From Chrysogorgia sp. JL179-B06 (lineage: Eukaryota; Cnidaria; Anthozoa; Scleralcyonacea; Chrysogorgiidae): a stretch of DNA of 64,000 nucleotides. The DNA lies in assembly GCA_035772405.1 (NCBI GenBank), contig JAYKKM010000028.1:114644-178643 (forward strand). The letters are read 5' to 3'. The stretch's first letter is position 1, and each line of letters opens with the position of its first letter. The position numbers and the translations under genes were made by a program. Positions 34,001 to 47,900 of this stretch are shown one piece after another. Below the pieces are notes generated by a model. The model searched no databases. It saw nothing but the letters and a program-made list of their open reading frames with translations, and had not been told where the DNA came from.

Positions 34001-37000
34001 TGTAGCAATGCAATGTTGCAATGTTGCAATGGAGCAATGCAATGTTGCAATGTAGCAATGCAATGTTGCAATGTAGCAATGCAATGTTGCAATGTAGCAA
34101 TGCAATGTTGCAATGTAGCAATGCAATGTTGCAATGTTGCAATGTAGCAATGCAATGTTGCAATGTTGCAATGTAGCAATGCAATGTTGGAATGGAGCAA
34201 TGCAATGTTGCAATGGAGCAATGCAATGTTGCAATGTTGGAATGGAGCAATGCAATGTTGCAATGCAATATTGCAATGTAGCAATGCAATGTTGCAATGT
34301 AGCAATGCAATGTAGCAATGTAGCAATGCAATGTTGCAATGTAGCAATGCAATGTTGCAATGTAGCAATGAAATGTTGCAATGTAGCAATGCAATGTTGC
34401 AATGTTGCAATGCAATGTTGCAATGTAGCAATGCAATGTTGCAATGTTGCAATGTAGCAATGCAATGTTGCAATGTTGCAACGTAGCAATGCAATGTTGC
34501 AATGTAGCAATGAAATGTTGCAATGTAGCAATGCAATGTTGCAATGTAGCAATGCAATGTTGCAATGTAGCAATGTAATGTTGCAATGTAGCAATGAAAT
34601 GTTGCAATGTAGCAATACAATGTTGCAATGTAGCAATGCAATGGTGCAATGTAGCAATGTAGCAATGCAATGTTGCAATGTAGCAATGCAATGTTGCAAT
34701 GTAGCAATGCAATGTTGCAATGTAGCAATGCAATGTTGCAATGTTGCAATGTAGCAATGCAATGTTGCAATGGAGCAATGCAATGTTGGAATGGAGCAAT
34801 GCAATGTTGCAATGTAGCAATGCAATGTTGCAATGTAGCAATGCAATGTTGCAACGTAGCAATGCAATGTTGCAATGTAGCAATAAAATGTTGCAATGTA
34901 GCAATGCAATGTTGCAATGTAGCAATGCAATGCAGCAATGTAACAATGTAATGTTGCAATGTAGCAATGCAATGTAGCAATGTAGAAATGCAATGTAGCA
35001 ATGTAGCAACGCAATGTTGCAATGTAGCAATGCAATGTTGCAATGTAGCAATGCAATGTTGCAATGTTGCAATGTAGCAATGCAATGTTGCAATGTTGCA
35101 ATGTAGCAATGCAATGTTGGAATGGAGCAATGCAATGTTCCAATGTAGCAATGTAGCAATGTAGCAATACAATGTTGCAATGTAGCAATGCAATGGTGCA
35201 ATGTAGCAATGTAGCAATGCAATGTAGCAATGTAGCAATGCAATGTTGCAATGTAGCAATGCAATGTTGCAATGTAGCATTGCAATGTTGCAATGTTGCA
35301 ATGTAGCAATGCAATGTTGCAATGGAGCAATGCAATGTTGGAATGGAGCAATGCAATGTTGCAATGTAGCAATGCAATGCTGCAATGTAGCAATGCAATG
35401 TTGCAACGTAGCAATGCAATGTTGCAATGTAGCAATAAAATGTTGCAATGTAGCAATGCAATGTTGCAATGTAGCAATGCAATGTTGGAATGTAGCAATG
35501 CAATGTTGCAATGTAGCAATGCAATGTTGCAATGTAGCAATGCAATGTTGCAATGTAGCAATGCAATGTAGCAATGTAGCAATGCAATGTTGCAATGTAG
35601 CAATGCAATGTTGCAATGTAGCAATGCAATGTTGCAATGTTGCAATGTTGCAATGTAGCAATGCAATGTTGCAATGTTGCAATGGAGCAATGCAATGTTG
35701 CAATGTAGCAATGCAATGTTGCAATGTAGCAATGCAATGTTGCAATGTAGCAATGCAATGTTGCAATGTAGCAATGCAATGTTGCAATGTTGCAATGTAG
35801 CAATGCAATGTTGCAATGTTGCAATGTAGCAATGCAATGTTGCAATGGAGCAATGCAATGTTGCAATGTAGCAATGCAATGTTGCAATGTTGGAATGGAG
35901 CAATGCAATGTTGCAATGCAATATTGCAATGTAGCAATGCAATGTTGCAATGTAGCAATGAAATGTAGCAATGTAGCAATGCAATGTTGCAATGTAGCAA
36001 TGCAATGTTGCAATGTAGCAATGAAATGTTGCAATGTAGCAATGCAATGTTGCAATGTAGCAATGCAATGTTGCAATGTAGCAATGCAATGTTGCAATGT
36101 TGCAATGTAGCAATGCAATGTTGCAATGTTGCAACGTAGCAATGCAATGTTGCAATGTAGCAATAAAATGTTGCAATGTAGCAATGCAATGTTGCAATGT
36201 AGCAATGCAATGTTGCAATGTAGCAATGTAATGTTGCAATGTAGCAATGAAATGTTGCAATGTAGCAATGCAATGTTGCAATGTAGCAATGCAATGGTGC
36301 AATGTAGCAATGTAGCAATGCAATGTTGCAATGTAGCAATGCAATGTTGCAATGTAGCAATGCAATGTTGCAATGTAGCAATGCAATGTTGCAATGTTGC
36401 AATGTAGCAATGCAATGTTGCAATGTAGCAATGCAATGTTGGAATGTAGCAATGCAATGTTGCAATGTAGCAATGCAATGTTGCAATGTAGCAATGCAAT
36501 GTTGCAATGTAGCAATGCAATGTTGCAATGTAGCAATAAAATGTTGCAATGTAGCAATGCAATGTTGCAATGTAGCAATGCAATGCAGCAATGTAACAAT
36601 GTAATGTTGCAATGTAGCAATGCAATGTAGCAATGTAGCAATGCAATGTTGCAATGTAGCAATGCAATGTTGCAATGTAGCAATGCAATGTTGCAATGTT
36701 GCAATGTTGCAATGTAGCAATGCAATGTTGCAATGTTGCAATGTAGCAATGCAATGTTGCAATGTAGCAATGCAATGTTGCAATGTAGCAATGCAATGTT
36801 GCAATGTAGCAATGCAATGTTGCAATGTAGCAATGCAATGTTGCAATGTTGCAATGTAGCAATGCAATGTTGCAATGTTGCAATGTAGCAATGCAATGTT
36901 GGAATGGAGCAATGCAATGTTGCAATGGAGCAATGCAATGTTGCAATGTTGGAATGGAGCAATGCAATGTTGCAATGCAATGTTGCAATGTAGCAATGCA

Positions 37001-40000
37001 ATGTTGCAATGTAGCAATGCAATGTAGCAATGTAGCAATGCAATGTTGCAATGTAGCAATGCAATGTTGCAATGTAGCAATGCAATGTTGCAATGTAGCA
37101 ATGCAATGTTGCAATGTTGCAATGCAATGTTGCAATGTAGCAATGCAATGTTGCAATGTTGCAATGTAGCAATGCAATGTTGCAATGTTGCAATGTAGCA
37201 ATGCAATGTTGCAATGTAGCAATAAAATGTTGCAATGTAGCAATGCAATGTTGCAATGTAGCAATGCAATGTTGCAATGTAGCAATGTAATGTTGCAATG
37301 TAGCAATGCAATGTTGCAATGTAGCAATGCAATGTTGCAATGTAGCAATGCAATGGTGCAATGTAGCAATGTAGCAATGCAATGTTGCAATGTAGCAATG
37401 CAATGTTGCAATGTAGCAATGCAATGTTGCAATGTAGCAATGCAATGTTGCAATGTTGCAATGTAGCAATGCAATGTTGCAATGGAGCAATGCAATGTTG
37501 GAATGGAGCAATGCAATGTTGCAATGTAGCAATGCAATGTTGCAATGTAGCAATGCAATGTTGCAATGTAGCAATGCAATGTTGCAATGTAGCAATAAAA
37601 TGTTGCAATGTAGCAATGCAATGTTGCAATGTAGCAATGCAATGCAGCAATGTAACAATGTAATGTTGCAATGTAGCAATGCAATGTAGCAATGTAGAAA
37701 TGCAATGTAGCAATGTAGCAACGCAATGTTGCAATGTAGCAATGCAATGTTGCAATGTTGCAATGTAGCAATGCAATGTTGCAATGTTGCAATGTAGCAA
37801 TGCAATGTTGAAATGGAGCAATGCAATGTTCCAATGTAGCAATGTAGCAATGTAGCAATGCAATGTTGCAATGTTGCAATGTAGCAATGCAATGTTGCAA
37901 TGTAGCAATGCAATGTTGCAATGTAGCAATGCAATGTTGCAATGTAGCAATGCAATGTTGCAATGTAGCAATGCAATGTTGCAATGTAGCAATGCAATGT
38001 TGCAATGTTGCAATGTAGCAATGCAATGTTGCAATGTTGCAATGTAGCAATGCAATGTTGGAATGGAGCAATGCAATGTTGCAATGTAGCAATGCAATGT
38101 TGCAATGTAGCAATGCAATGTTGCAATGTAGCAATGCAATGTTGCAATGTAGCAATGCAATGTTGCAATGTAGCAATGCAATGTAGCAATGTAGCAATGC
38201 AATGTTGCAATGTAGCAATGCAATGTTGCAATGTAGCAATGCAATGTTGCAATGTAGCAATGCAATGTTGCAATGTAGCAATGCAATGTTGCAATGTAGC
38301 AATGCAATGTTGCAATGTTGCAATGTAGCAATGCAATGTTGCAATGTTGCAATGTAGCAATGCAATGTTGCAATGTAGCAATGCAATGTTGCAATGTAGC
38401 AATGCAATGTTGCAATGTAGCAATGCAATGTTGCAATGTAGCAATGCAATGTTGCAATGTTGCAATGTAGCAATGCAATGTTGCAATGTTGCAATGTAGC
38501 AATGCAATGTTGCAATGTAGCAATACAATGTTGCAATGTAGCAATGCAATGTTGCAATGTAGCAATGCAATGTTGCAATGTAGCAATGCAATGGTGCAAT
38601 GTAGCAATGTAGCAATGCAATGTTGCAATGTAGCAATGCAATGTTGCAATGTAGCAATGCAATGTTGCAATGTAGCAATGCAATGTTGCAATGTTGCAAT
38701 GTAGCAATGCAATGTTGCAATGTAGCAATGCAATGTTGCAATGGAGCAATGCAATGTTGCAATGTAGCAATGCAATGTTGCAATGTAGCAATGCAATGTT
38801 GCAATGTAGCAATGCAATGTTGCAATGTAGCAATGCAATGTTGCAATGTAGCAATGCAATGTTGCAATGTAGCAATGCAATGTTGCAATGTAACAATGTA
38901 ATGTTGCAATGTAGCAATGCAATGTAGCAATGTAGCAATGCAATGTAGCAATGTAGCAATGCAATGTTGCAATGTAGCAATGCAATGTTGCAATGTTGCA
39001 ATGTAGCAATGCAATGTTGCAATGTTGCAATGTAGCAATGCAATGTTGCAATGTAGCAATGCAATGTTGCAATGTAGCAATGTAGCAATGTAGCAATGCA
39101 ATGTTGCAATGTAGCAATGCAATGTTGCAATGTAGCAATGCAATGTTGCAATGTAGCAATGCAATGTTGCAATGTAGCAATGCAATGTTGCAATGTAGCA
39201 ACGCAATGTTGCAATGTAGCAATGCAATGTTGCAATGTAGCAATGCAATGTTGCAATGTTGCAATGTAGCAATGTAGCAATGCAATGTTGGAATGGAGCA
39301 ATGCAATGTTGCAATGGAGCAATGCAATGTTGCAATGTAGCAATGCAATGTTGCAATGTAGCAATGCAATGTTGCAATGTAGCAATGCAATGTTGCAATG
39401 TAGCAATGCAATGTAGCAATGTAGCAATGCAATGTTGCAATGTAGCAATGCAATGTTGCAATGTAGCAATGCAATGTTGCAATGTAGCAATGCAATGTTG
39501 CAATGTAGCAATGCAATGTTGCAATGTAGCAATGCAATGTTGCAATGTTGCAATGTAGCAATGCAATGTTGCAATGTTGCAACGTAGCAATGCAATGTTG
39601 CAATGTAGCAATAAAATGTTGCAATGTAGCAATGCAATGTTGCAATGTAGCAATGCAATGTTGCAATGTAGCAATGTAGCAATGCAATGTTGCAATGTTG
39701 CAATGTAGCAATGCAATGTTGCAATGTAGCAATGCAATGTTGCAATGTAGCAATGCAATGTTGCAATGTAGCAATGCAATGTTGCAATGTAGCAATGCAA
39801 TGTTGCAATGTAGCAATGCAATGGTGCAATGTAGCAATGTAGCAATGCAATGTTGCAATGTAGCAATGCAATGTTGCAATGTAGCAATGCAATGTTGCAA
39901 TGTAGCAATGCAATGTTGCAATGTTGCAATGTAGCAATGCAATGTTGCAATGGAGCAATGCAATGTTGGAATGGAGCAATGCAATGTTGCAATGTAGCAA

Positions 40001-41999
40001 TGCAATGTTGCAATGTAGCAATGCAATGTTGCAATGTAGCAATGCAATGTTGCAATGTAGCAATGCAATGTTGCAATGTAGCAATGCAATGTTGCAATGT
40101 AGCAATGCAATGTAGCAATGTAACAATGTAATGTTGCAATGTAGCAATGCAATGTAGCAATGTAGCAATGCAATGTAGCAATGTAGCAACGCAATGTTGC
40201 AATGTAGGAATGCAATGTTGCAATGTTGCAATGTAGCAATGCAATGTTGCAATGTTGCAATGTAGCAATGCAATGTTGGAATGGAGCAATGCAATGTTCC
40301 AATGTAGCAATGTAGCAATGTAGCAATGCAATGTCGCAATGTAGCAATGCAATGTTGCAATGGATCAATGCAATGTTGCAATGGAGCAATGCAATGTTGC
40401 AATGTAGCAACACAATGTTGCAATGTAGCAATGCAATGTTGCAATGTAGCAATGCAATGTTGCAATGTAGCAATGCAATGTTGCAATGTAGCAAAGCAAT
40501 GTTGCAATGTAGCAATGCAATGTTGCAATGTAGCAATGTAATGTTGCAATGAAGAAATACTATGTAGCAATGTAGCAATGCAATGTCGCAATGTAGCAAT
40601 GCAATGTTGCAATGGAGCAATGCAATGTCGCAATGGAGCAATGCAATGTTGCAATGTAGCAATGCAATGTTGCAATGTAGCAATGCAATGTTGCAATGTA
40701 GCAATGCAATGTTGCAATGTAGCAATGCAATGTTGCAATGTAGCAAAGCAATGTTGCAATGTAGCAATGCAATGTTGCAATGTAGCAACACAATGTTGCA
40801 ATGGAGCAACACAATGTTGCAATGTAGCAATGCAATGTTGTAATGTAGCAATGCAAAGTTGCAATGTTGCAATGTAGCAATGCAATGTTGCAATGTAGCA
40901 ATGCAATGTTGCAATGTAGCAATGCAATGTTGCAATGTAGCAATGCAATGTTGCAATGTAGCAATGCAATGTTGCAATGTAGCAATGCAATGTTGCAATG
41001 TAGCAATGCAATGTCGCAATGTAGCAATGCAATGTTGAAATGTAGCAATGTAAAATTGCTATGTAGCAATGCAATGTTGCAATGTAGCAATGCAATGTTG
41101 CAATGTAGCAATGCAATGTTGCAATGTAGCAATACAATGTTGCAATGTAGCAATGTAATGTTGCAATGTAGCAATGCAATGTAGCAATGTAGCAATGCAA
41201 TGTCGCAATGTAGCAATGCAATGTTGCAATGTAGCAATGCAATGTTGCAATGTAGCAATGCAATGTTGCAATGTAGCAATGCAATGTTGCAATGTAGCAA
41301 TGCAATGTTGCAATGTAGCAAAGCAATGTTGCAATGTAGCAATAAAATGTTGCTATGTAGCAATGTAATGTTGCAATGAAGAAATACTATGTAGCAATGT
41401 AGCAATGCAATGTCGCAATGTAGCAATGCAATGTTGCAATGGAGCAATGCAATGTTGCAATGGAGCAATGCAATGTTGCAATGTAGCAATGCAATGTTGC
41501 AATGTAGCAACGCAATGTTGCAATGTAGCAATGCAATGTTGCAATGTAGCAATGCAATGTTGCAATGTAGCAATGCAATGTTGCAATGGAGCAATGCAAT
41601 GTTGCAATGTAGCAACACAATGTTGCAATGGAGCAACACGATGTTGCAATGTAGCAATGCAATGTTGTAATGTACCAATGCAATGTTGCAATGTTGCAAT
41701 GTAGCAATGCAATGTTGCAATGCAATGTTGCAATGTAGCAATGCAATGTTGCAATGTAGCAATGCAATGTTGCAATGTAGCAATGCAATGTTGCAATGTA
41801 GCAATGCAATGTTGCAATGTAGCAATGCAATGTTGCAATGTAGCAATGCAATGTTGCAATGTAGCAATGCAATGTTGCAATGTAGCAATGCAATGTTGCA
41901 ATGTAGCAATGCAATGTTGCAATGTAGCAATGCAATGTTGCAATGGAGCAATGCAATGTTGCAATGGAGTCATGCAATGTTGCAATGTAGCAATGCAAT
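22092..41999. repeat. 21-bp satellite, block B
   Basis: Same unit and orientation as block A. Organisation differs by sub-region. About 22.1-24.6 kb resembles block A. At 24.65-30 kb units are more degenerate (CAATTTTGCAATG, GAAGCAATGCAATGTTAC, GGATCAATG, GTACCAATG) with large internal duplications. At about 30.3-40.3 kb there are regular higher-order copies marked by a recurrent TGTAACAATGTAATG. At 40.3-42 kb smaller duplications occur (827 bp). I found no embedded non-satellite sequence, gene or RNA gene. Confidence 0.96.
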
Positions 42000-44900
42000 G
42001 TTGCAATGTAGCAATGCAATGTAGCAATGTTGCAATGCAATGTAGCAATGCAATGTAGCAATGCAATACAATGTAGCAATGCAATGTAATGTAGCAATGC
42101 AATGCAATGTAGCAATGCAATGCAATGTAGCAATGCAATGCTGCAATGTAGCAATGCAATGTTGCAATGTAGCAATGCAATGTTGCAATGTAGCAATGCA
42201 ACGTTGCAATTCAGCAATGCAATGTTACAATGTAGCAATGTAACAATGCAATTTTGCAATGTAGCAATGCAATGTAGCTATGTAGCAATGCAATGTTACA
42301 ATGTAGTAATGTAGCAATGCAATTTTGCAATGTAGCAATGCAATGTAGCTATGTAGCAATGCAATGTTGCAATGTAGCAATGCAATGTTGCAATGTAGCA
42401 ATGCAATGTTGCAATGTAGCAATGCAATTTTGCAATGTAGCAATGCAATGTTGCAATGTAGCAATGCAATATTGCAATGTAGCAATGCAATGTTGCAATG
42501 TTGCAATGAAACAATGCAATTTTTCAATGTAGCAATGCAATGTTTCAATGCAGTGTAGTAATGCAATGTAGCAATGTGGCAATGCAATGTAGCAATGCAA
42601 TGTAATGTAGCAATGCAATGCAATGTAGCAATGCAATGCAATGTAGCAATGCAATGTTGCAATGTAGCAATGCAATGTTGCAATGTAGCAATGCAATGTT
42701 GCAATGTAGCAATGCAATGTTGCAATGTAGCAATGCAATGTTGCAATGTAGCAATGCAATGTTGCAATGTAGCAATGCAATGTTGCAATGTAGCAATGCA
42801 ATGTTGCAATGTAGCAATGCAATGTAGCAATGTAGCAATGCAATGTCGCAATGTAGCAATGCAATGTTGCAATGTAGCAATGCAATGTTGCAATGTAGCA
42901 ATGCAATGTTGCAATGTAGCAATGCAATGTTGCAATGTAGCAATGCAATGTTGCAATGTAGCAATGCAATGTTGCAATGTAGCAATGCAATGTTGCAATG
43001 TAGCAATGCAATGTTGCAATGTAGCAATGCAATGTTGCAATTCAGCAATGCAATGTTGCAATGTAGCAATGTAGCAATGCAATGTTGCAATGTAGCAATG
43101 CAATGTAGCTATGTAGCAATGCAATGTTACAATGTAGTAATGTAGCAATGCAATTTTGCAATGTAGCAATGCAATGTAGCTATGTAGCAATGCAATGTTG
43201 CAATGTAGCAATGCAATGTTGCAATGTAGCAATGCAATGTTGCAATGTAGCAATGCAATTTTGCAATGTAGCAATGCAATGTTGCAATGTAGCAATGCAA
43301 TGTTGCAATGTAGCAATGCAATGTTGCAATATAGCAATGCAATGTTGCAATTTAGCAATGCAATGTTTCAATGCAGCAATGTAGCAATGTAATGCAATGT
43401 AGCAATGCAATGCAATGTAGCAATGCAATGTAATGTAGCAATGCAATGCAATGTAGCAATGCAATGCAATGTAGCAATGCAATGTTGCAATGTAGCAATG
43501 CAATGTTGCAATGTAGCAATGCAATGTTGCAATGTAGCAATGCAATGTTGCAATGTAGCAATGCAATGTTGCAATGTAGCAAAGCAATGTTGCAATGCAG
43601 CAATACAATGTTGCAATGTAGCAATGTAATGTTGCAATGTAGAAATGCAATGTAGCAATGTAGCAATGCAATGTCGCAATGTAGCAATGCAATGTTGCAA
43701 TGTAGCAATGCAATGTTGCAATGTAGCAATGCAATGTTGCAATGTAGCAATGCAATGTTGCAATGTAGCAATGCAATGTTGCAATGTAGCAATGCAATGT
43801 TGCAATGTAGCAATGCAATGTTGCAATGTAGCAATGCAATGTTGCAATGTAGCAATGCAATGTTGAAATGTAGCAATGCAAAATTGCAATGTAGCAATGC
43901 AATGTTGCAATGTAGCAATGCAATGTTGCAATGTAGCAATGCAATGTTGCAATGGAGCAATGCAATGTTGCAATGGAGCAATGCAATGTTGCAATGTAGC
44001 AATGCAATGTTGCAATGTAGCAATGCAATGTAGCAATGTTGCAATGCAATGTAGCAATGCAATGTAGCAATGCAATACAATGTAGCAATGCAATGTAGCA
44101 ATACAATGCAATGTAGCAATGCAATAAAATGTAGCAATGCAATGTTGCAATGTAGCAATGCAATGTTGCAATGTAGCAATGCAATGGTGCAATGTAGCAA
44201 TGCAATGTTGCAATGTAGCAATGCAATGTTGCAATGTAGCAATGCAATGTTACAATGTAGCAATGTAGCAATGCAATTTTGCAATGTAGCAATGCAATGT
44301 AGCTATGTAGCAATGCAATGTTACAATGTAGCAATGTAGCAATGCAATTTTGCAATGTAGCAATGCAATGTAGCTATGTAGCAATGCAATGTTGCAATGT
44401 AGCAATGCAATGTTGCAATGTAGCAATGCAATGTTGCAATGTAGCAATGCAATTTTGCAATGCAGCAATGCAATGTTGCAATGTAGCAATGCGATGTTGC
44501 AATGTAGCAATGCAATGTTGCAATATAGCAATGCAATGTTGCAATTTAGCAATGCAATGTTTCAATGCAGCAATGTAGCAATGTAATGCAATGTAGCAAT
44601 GCAATGTAATGTAGCAATGCAATGTAATGTAGCAATGCAATGCAATGTAGCAATGCAATGCAATGTAGCAATGCAATGTTGCAATGTAGCAATGCAATGT
44701 AGCAATGCAATGTTGCAATGTAGCAATGCAATGTTGCAATGTAGCAATGCAATGTTGCAATGTAGCAATGCAATGTTGCAATGTAGCAATGCAATGTTGC
44801 AATGTAGCAATGCAATGTTGCAATGTAGCAATGCAATGTTGCAATGTAGCAATGCAATGTAGCAATGTAGCAATGCAATGTTGCAATGTAGCAATGCAAT

Positions 44901-47900
44901 GTTGCAATGTAGCAATGCAATGTTGCAATGTAGCAATGCAATGTTGCAATGTAGCAATGCAATGTTGCAATGTAGCAATGCAATGTTGCAATGTAGCAAT
45001 GCAATGTTGCAATGTAGCAATGTAATGTTGCAATGTAGCAATGCAATGTAGCAATGTAGCAATGCAATGTTGCAATGTAGCAATGCAATGTTGCAATGTA
45101 GCAATGCAATGTTGCAATGTAGCAATGCAATGTTGCAATGTAGCAATGCAATGTTGCAATGTAGCAATGCAATGTTGCAATGTAGCAATGCAATGTTGCA
45201 ATGTAGCAATGCAATGTTGCAATGTAGCAATGAAATGTAGCAATGTTGCAATGCAATGTAGCAATGCAATGTAGCAATGCAGAAATGCAATACAATGTAG
45301 CAATGCAATGTAGCAATACAATGCAATGTAGCAATGCAATACAATGTAGCAATGCAATGTTGCAATGTAGCAATGCAATGTTGCAATGTAGCAATGCAAT
45401 GTTGCAATTTAGCAGTGCAATGTTTCAATGCAGCAATGTAGCAATGTAATGCAATGTAGCAATGCAATGCAATGTAGCAATGCAATGTAATGTAATGTAG
45501 CAATGCAATGCAATGTAGCAATGCAATGCAATGTAGCAATGCAATGCTGCAATGTAGCAATGCAATGTTGCAATGTAACAATGCAATGTAGCAATGCAAT
45601 ACAATGTAGCAATGCAATGTTGTAATGTAGCAATGCAATGTTGCAATGTAGCAATGCAATGTTGCAATGTAGCAATGTAATGTTGCATTGTAGCAATGCA
45701 ACGTTGCAATTCAGCAATGCAATGTTACAATGTAGCAATGTAGCAATGCAATTTTGCAATGTAGCAATGCAATGTAGCTATGTAGCAATGCAATGTTGCA
45801 ATGTAGCAATGCAATGTTGCAATGTAGCAATGCAATGTTGCAATGTAGCAATGCAATTTTGCAATGTAGCAATGCAATGTTGCAATGTAGCAATGCGATG
45901 TTGCAATGTAGCAATGCGATGTTGCAATATAGCAATGCAATGTTGCAATTTAGCAATGCAATGTTTCAATGCAGCAATGTAGCAATGTAATGCAATGTAG
46001 CAATGCAATGCAATGTAGCAATGCAATGTAGCAATGCAATGCAATGTAGCAATGCAATGCAATGTAGCAATGCAATGCAATGTAGCAATGCAATGTTGCA
46101 ATGTAGCAATGCAATGTTGCAATGTAGCAATGCAATGTAGCAATGCAATGTTGCAATGTAGCAATGCAATGTTGCAATGTAGCAATGCAATGTTGCAATG
46201 TAGCAATGCAATGTTGCAATGTAGCAATGCAATGTTGCAATGTAGCAATGCAATGTTGCAATGTAGCAATGCAATGTTGCAATGTAGCAATGCAATGTTG
46301 CAATGTAGCAATGCAATGTCGCAATGTAGCAATGCAATGTTGCAATGTAGCAATGCAATGTTGCAATGTAGCAATGCAATGTTGCAATGTAGCAATGCAA
46401 TGTTGCAATGGAGCAATGCAATGTTGCAATGTAGCAATGCAATGTTGCAATGTAGCAATGCAATGTTGCAATGTAGCAATGCAATGTTGCAATGTAGCAA
46501 TGCAATGTTGCAATGTAGCAATGCAATGTTGCAATGTAGCAATGCAATGTTGCAATGTAGCAATGCAATGTTGCAATGTAGCAATGCAATGTTGCAATGT
46601 AGCAATGCAATGTTGCAATGTAGCAATGCAATGTTGCAATGTAGCAATGCAAAATTGCAATGTAGCAATGCAATGTTGCAATGTAGCAATGCAATGTTGC
46701 AATGTAGCAATGCAATGTTGCAATGTAGCAATGCAATGTTGCAATGTAGCAATGCAATGTTGCAATGTAGCAATGCAATGTTGCAATGTAGCAATGCAAT
46801 GTTGCAATGTAGCAATGCAATGTAGCAATGTTGCAATGCAATGCAATACAATGCAATGTAGCAATGCAATACAATGCAGCAATGCAATACAATGTAGCAA
46901 TGCAATGTAGCAATACAATGCAATGTAGCAATGCAATACAATGTAGCAATGCAATGTTGCAATGTAGCAATGCAATGTTGCAATGTAGCAATGCAATGTT
47001 GCAATGTAGCAATGCAATGTTGCAATGTAGCAATGCAATGTTGCAATTCAGCAATGCAATGTTACAATGTAGCAATGTAGCAATGCAATGTTGCAATGTA
47101 GCAATGCAATGTAGCTATGTAGCAATGCAATGTTGCAATGTAGCAATGCAATGTTGCAATGTAGCAATGCAATGTTGCAATGTAGCAATGCAATGTTGCA
47201 ATGTAGCAATGCAATGTTGCAATGTAGCAATGCAATGTTGCAATGTAGCAATGCAATGTTGCATTTTAGCAATGCAATTTTTCAATGCAGCAATGTAGCA
47301 ATGCAGAATAGCAATGTAATGCAATGTAGCAATGCAATGCAATGTAGCAATGCAATGTAATGTAGCAATGCAATGCAATGTAGCAATGCAATGCAATGTA
47401 GCAATGCAATGCAATGTAGCAATGCAATGCTGCAATGTAGCAATGCAATGTTGCAATGTAGCAATGCAATGTAGCAATGCAATGTTGCAATGTAGCAATG
47501 CAATGTTGCAATGTAGCAATGCAATGTTGCAATGTAGCAATGCAATGTTGCAATGTAGCAATGCAATGTTGCAATGTAGCAATGCAATGTTGCAATGTAG
47601 CAATGCAATGTAGCAATGCAATGCAATGTAGCAATGCAATGCAATGTAGCAATGCAATGTAATGTAGCAATGCAATGCAATGTAGCAATGCAATGTTGCA
47701 ATGTAGCAATGCAATGTTGCAATGTAGCAATGCAATGTTGCAATGTAGCAATGCAATGTAGCAATGCAATGTTGCAATGTAGCAATGCAATGTTGCAATG
47801 TAGCAATGCAATGTAACAATGTAGCAATGCAATGTTGCAATGTAGCAATGCAATGTTGCAATGTAGCAATGCAATGTTGCAATGTAGCAATGCAATGTTG

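Noticed and set aside
29591..41326. 3911-codon minus-strand open frame, and similar frames of 500-3700 codons across the satellite
   Set aside because: All three minus frames of the repeat are stop-free by composition. There is no start context, no non-repeat domain and no frame preference, and the frames end only at chance variants such as TTA, CTA or TCA on the plus strand.
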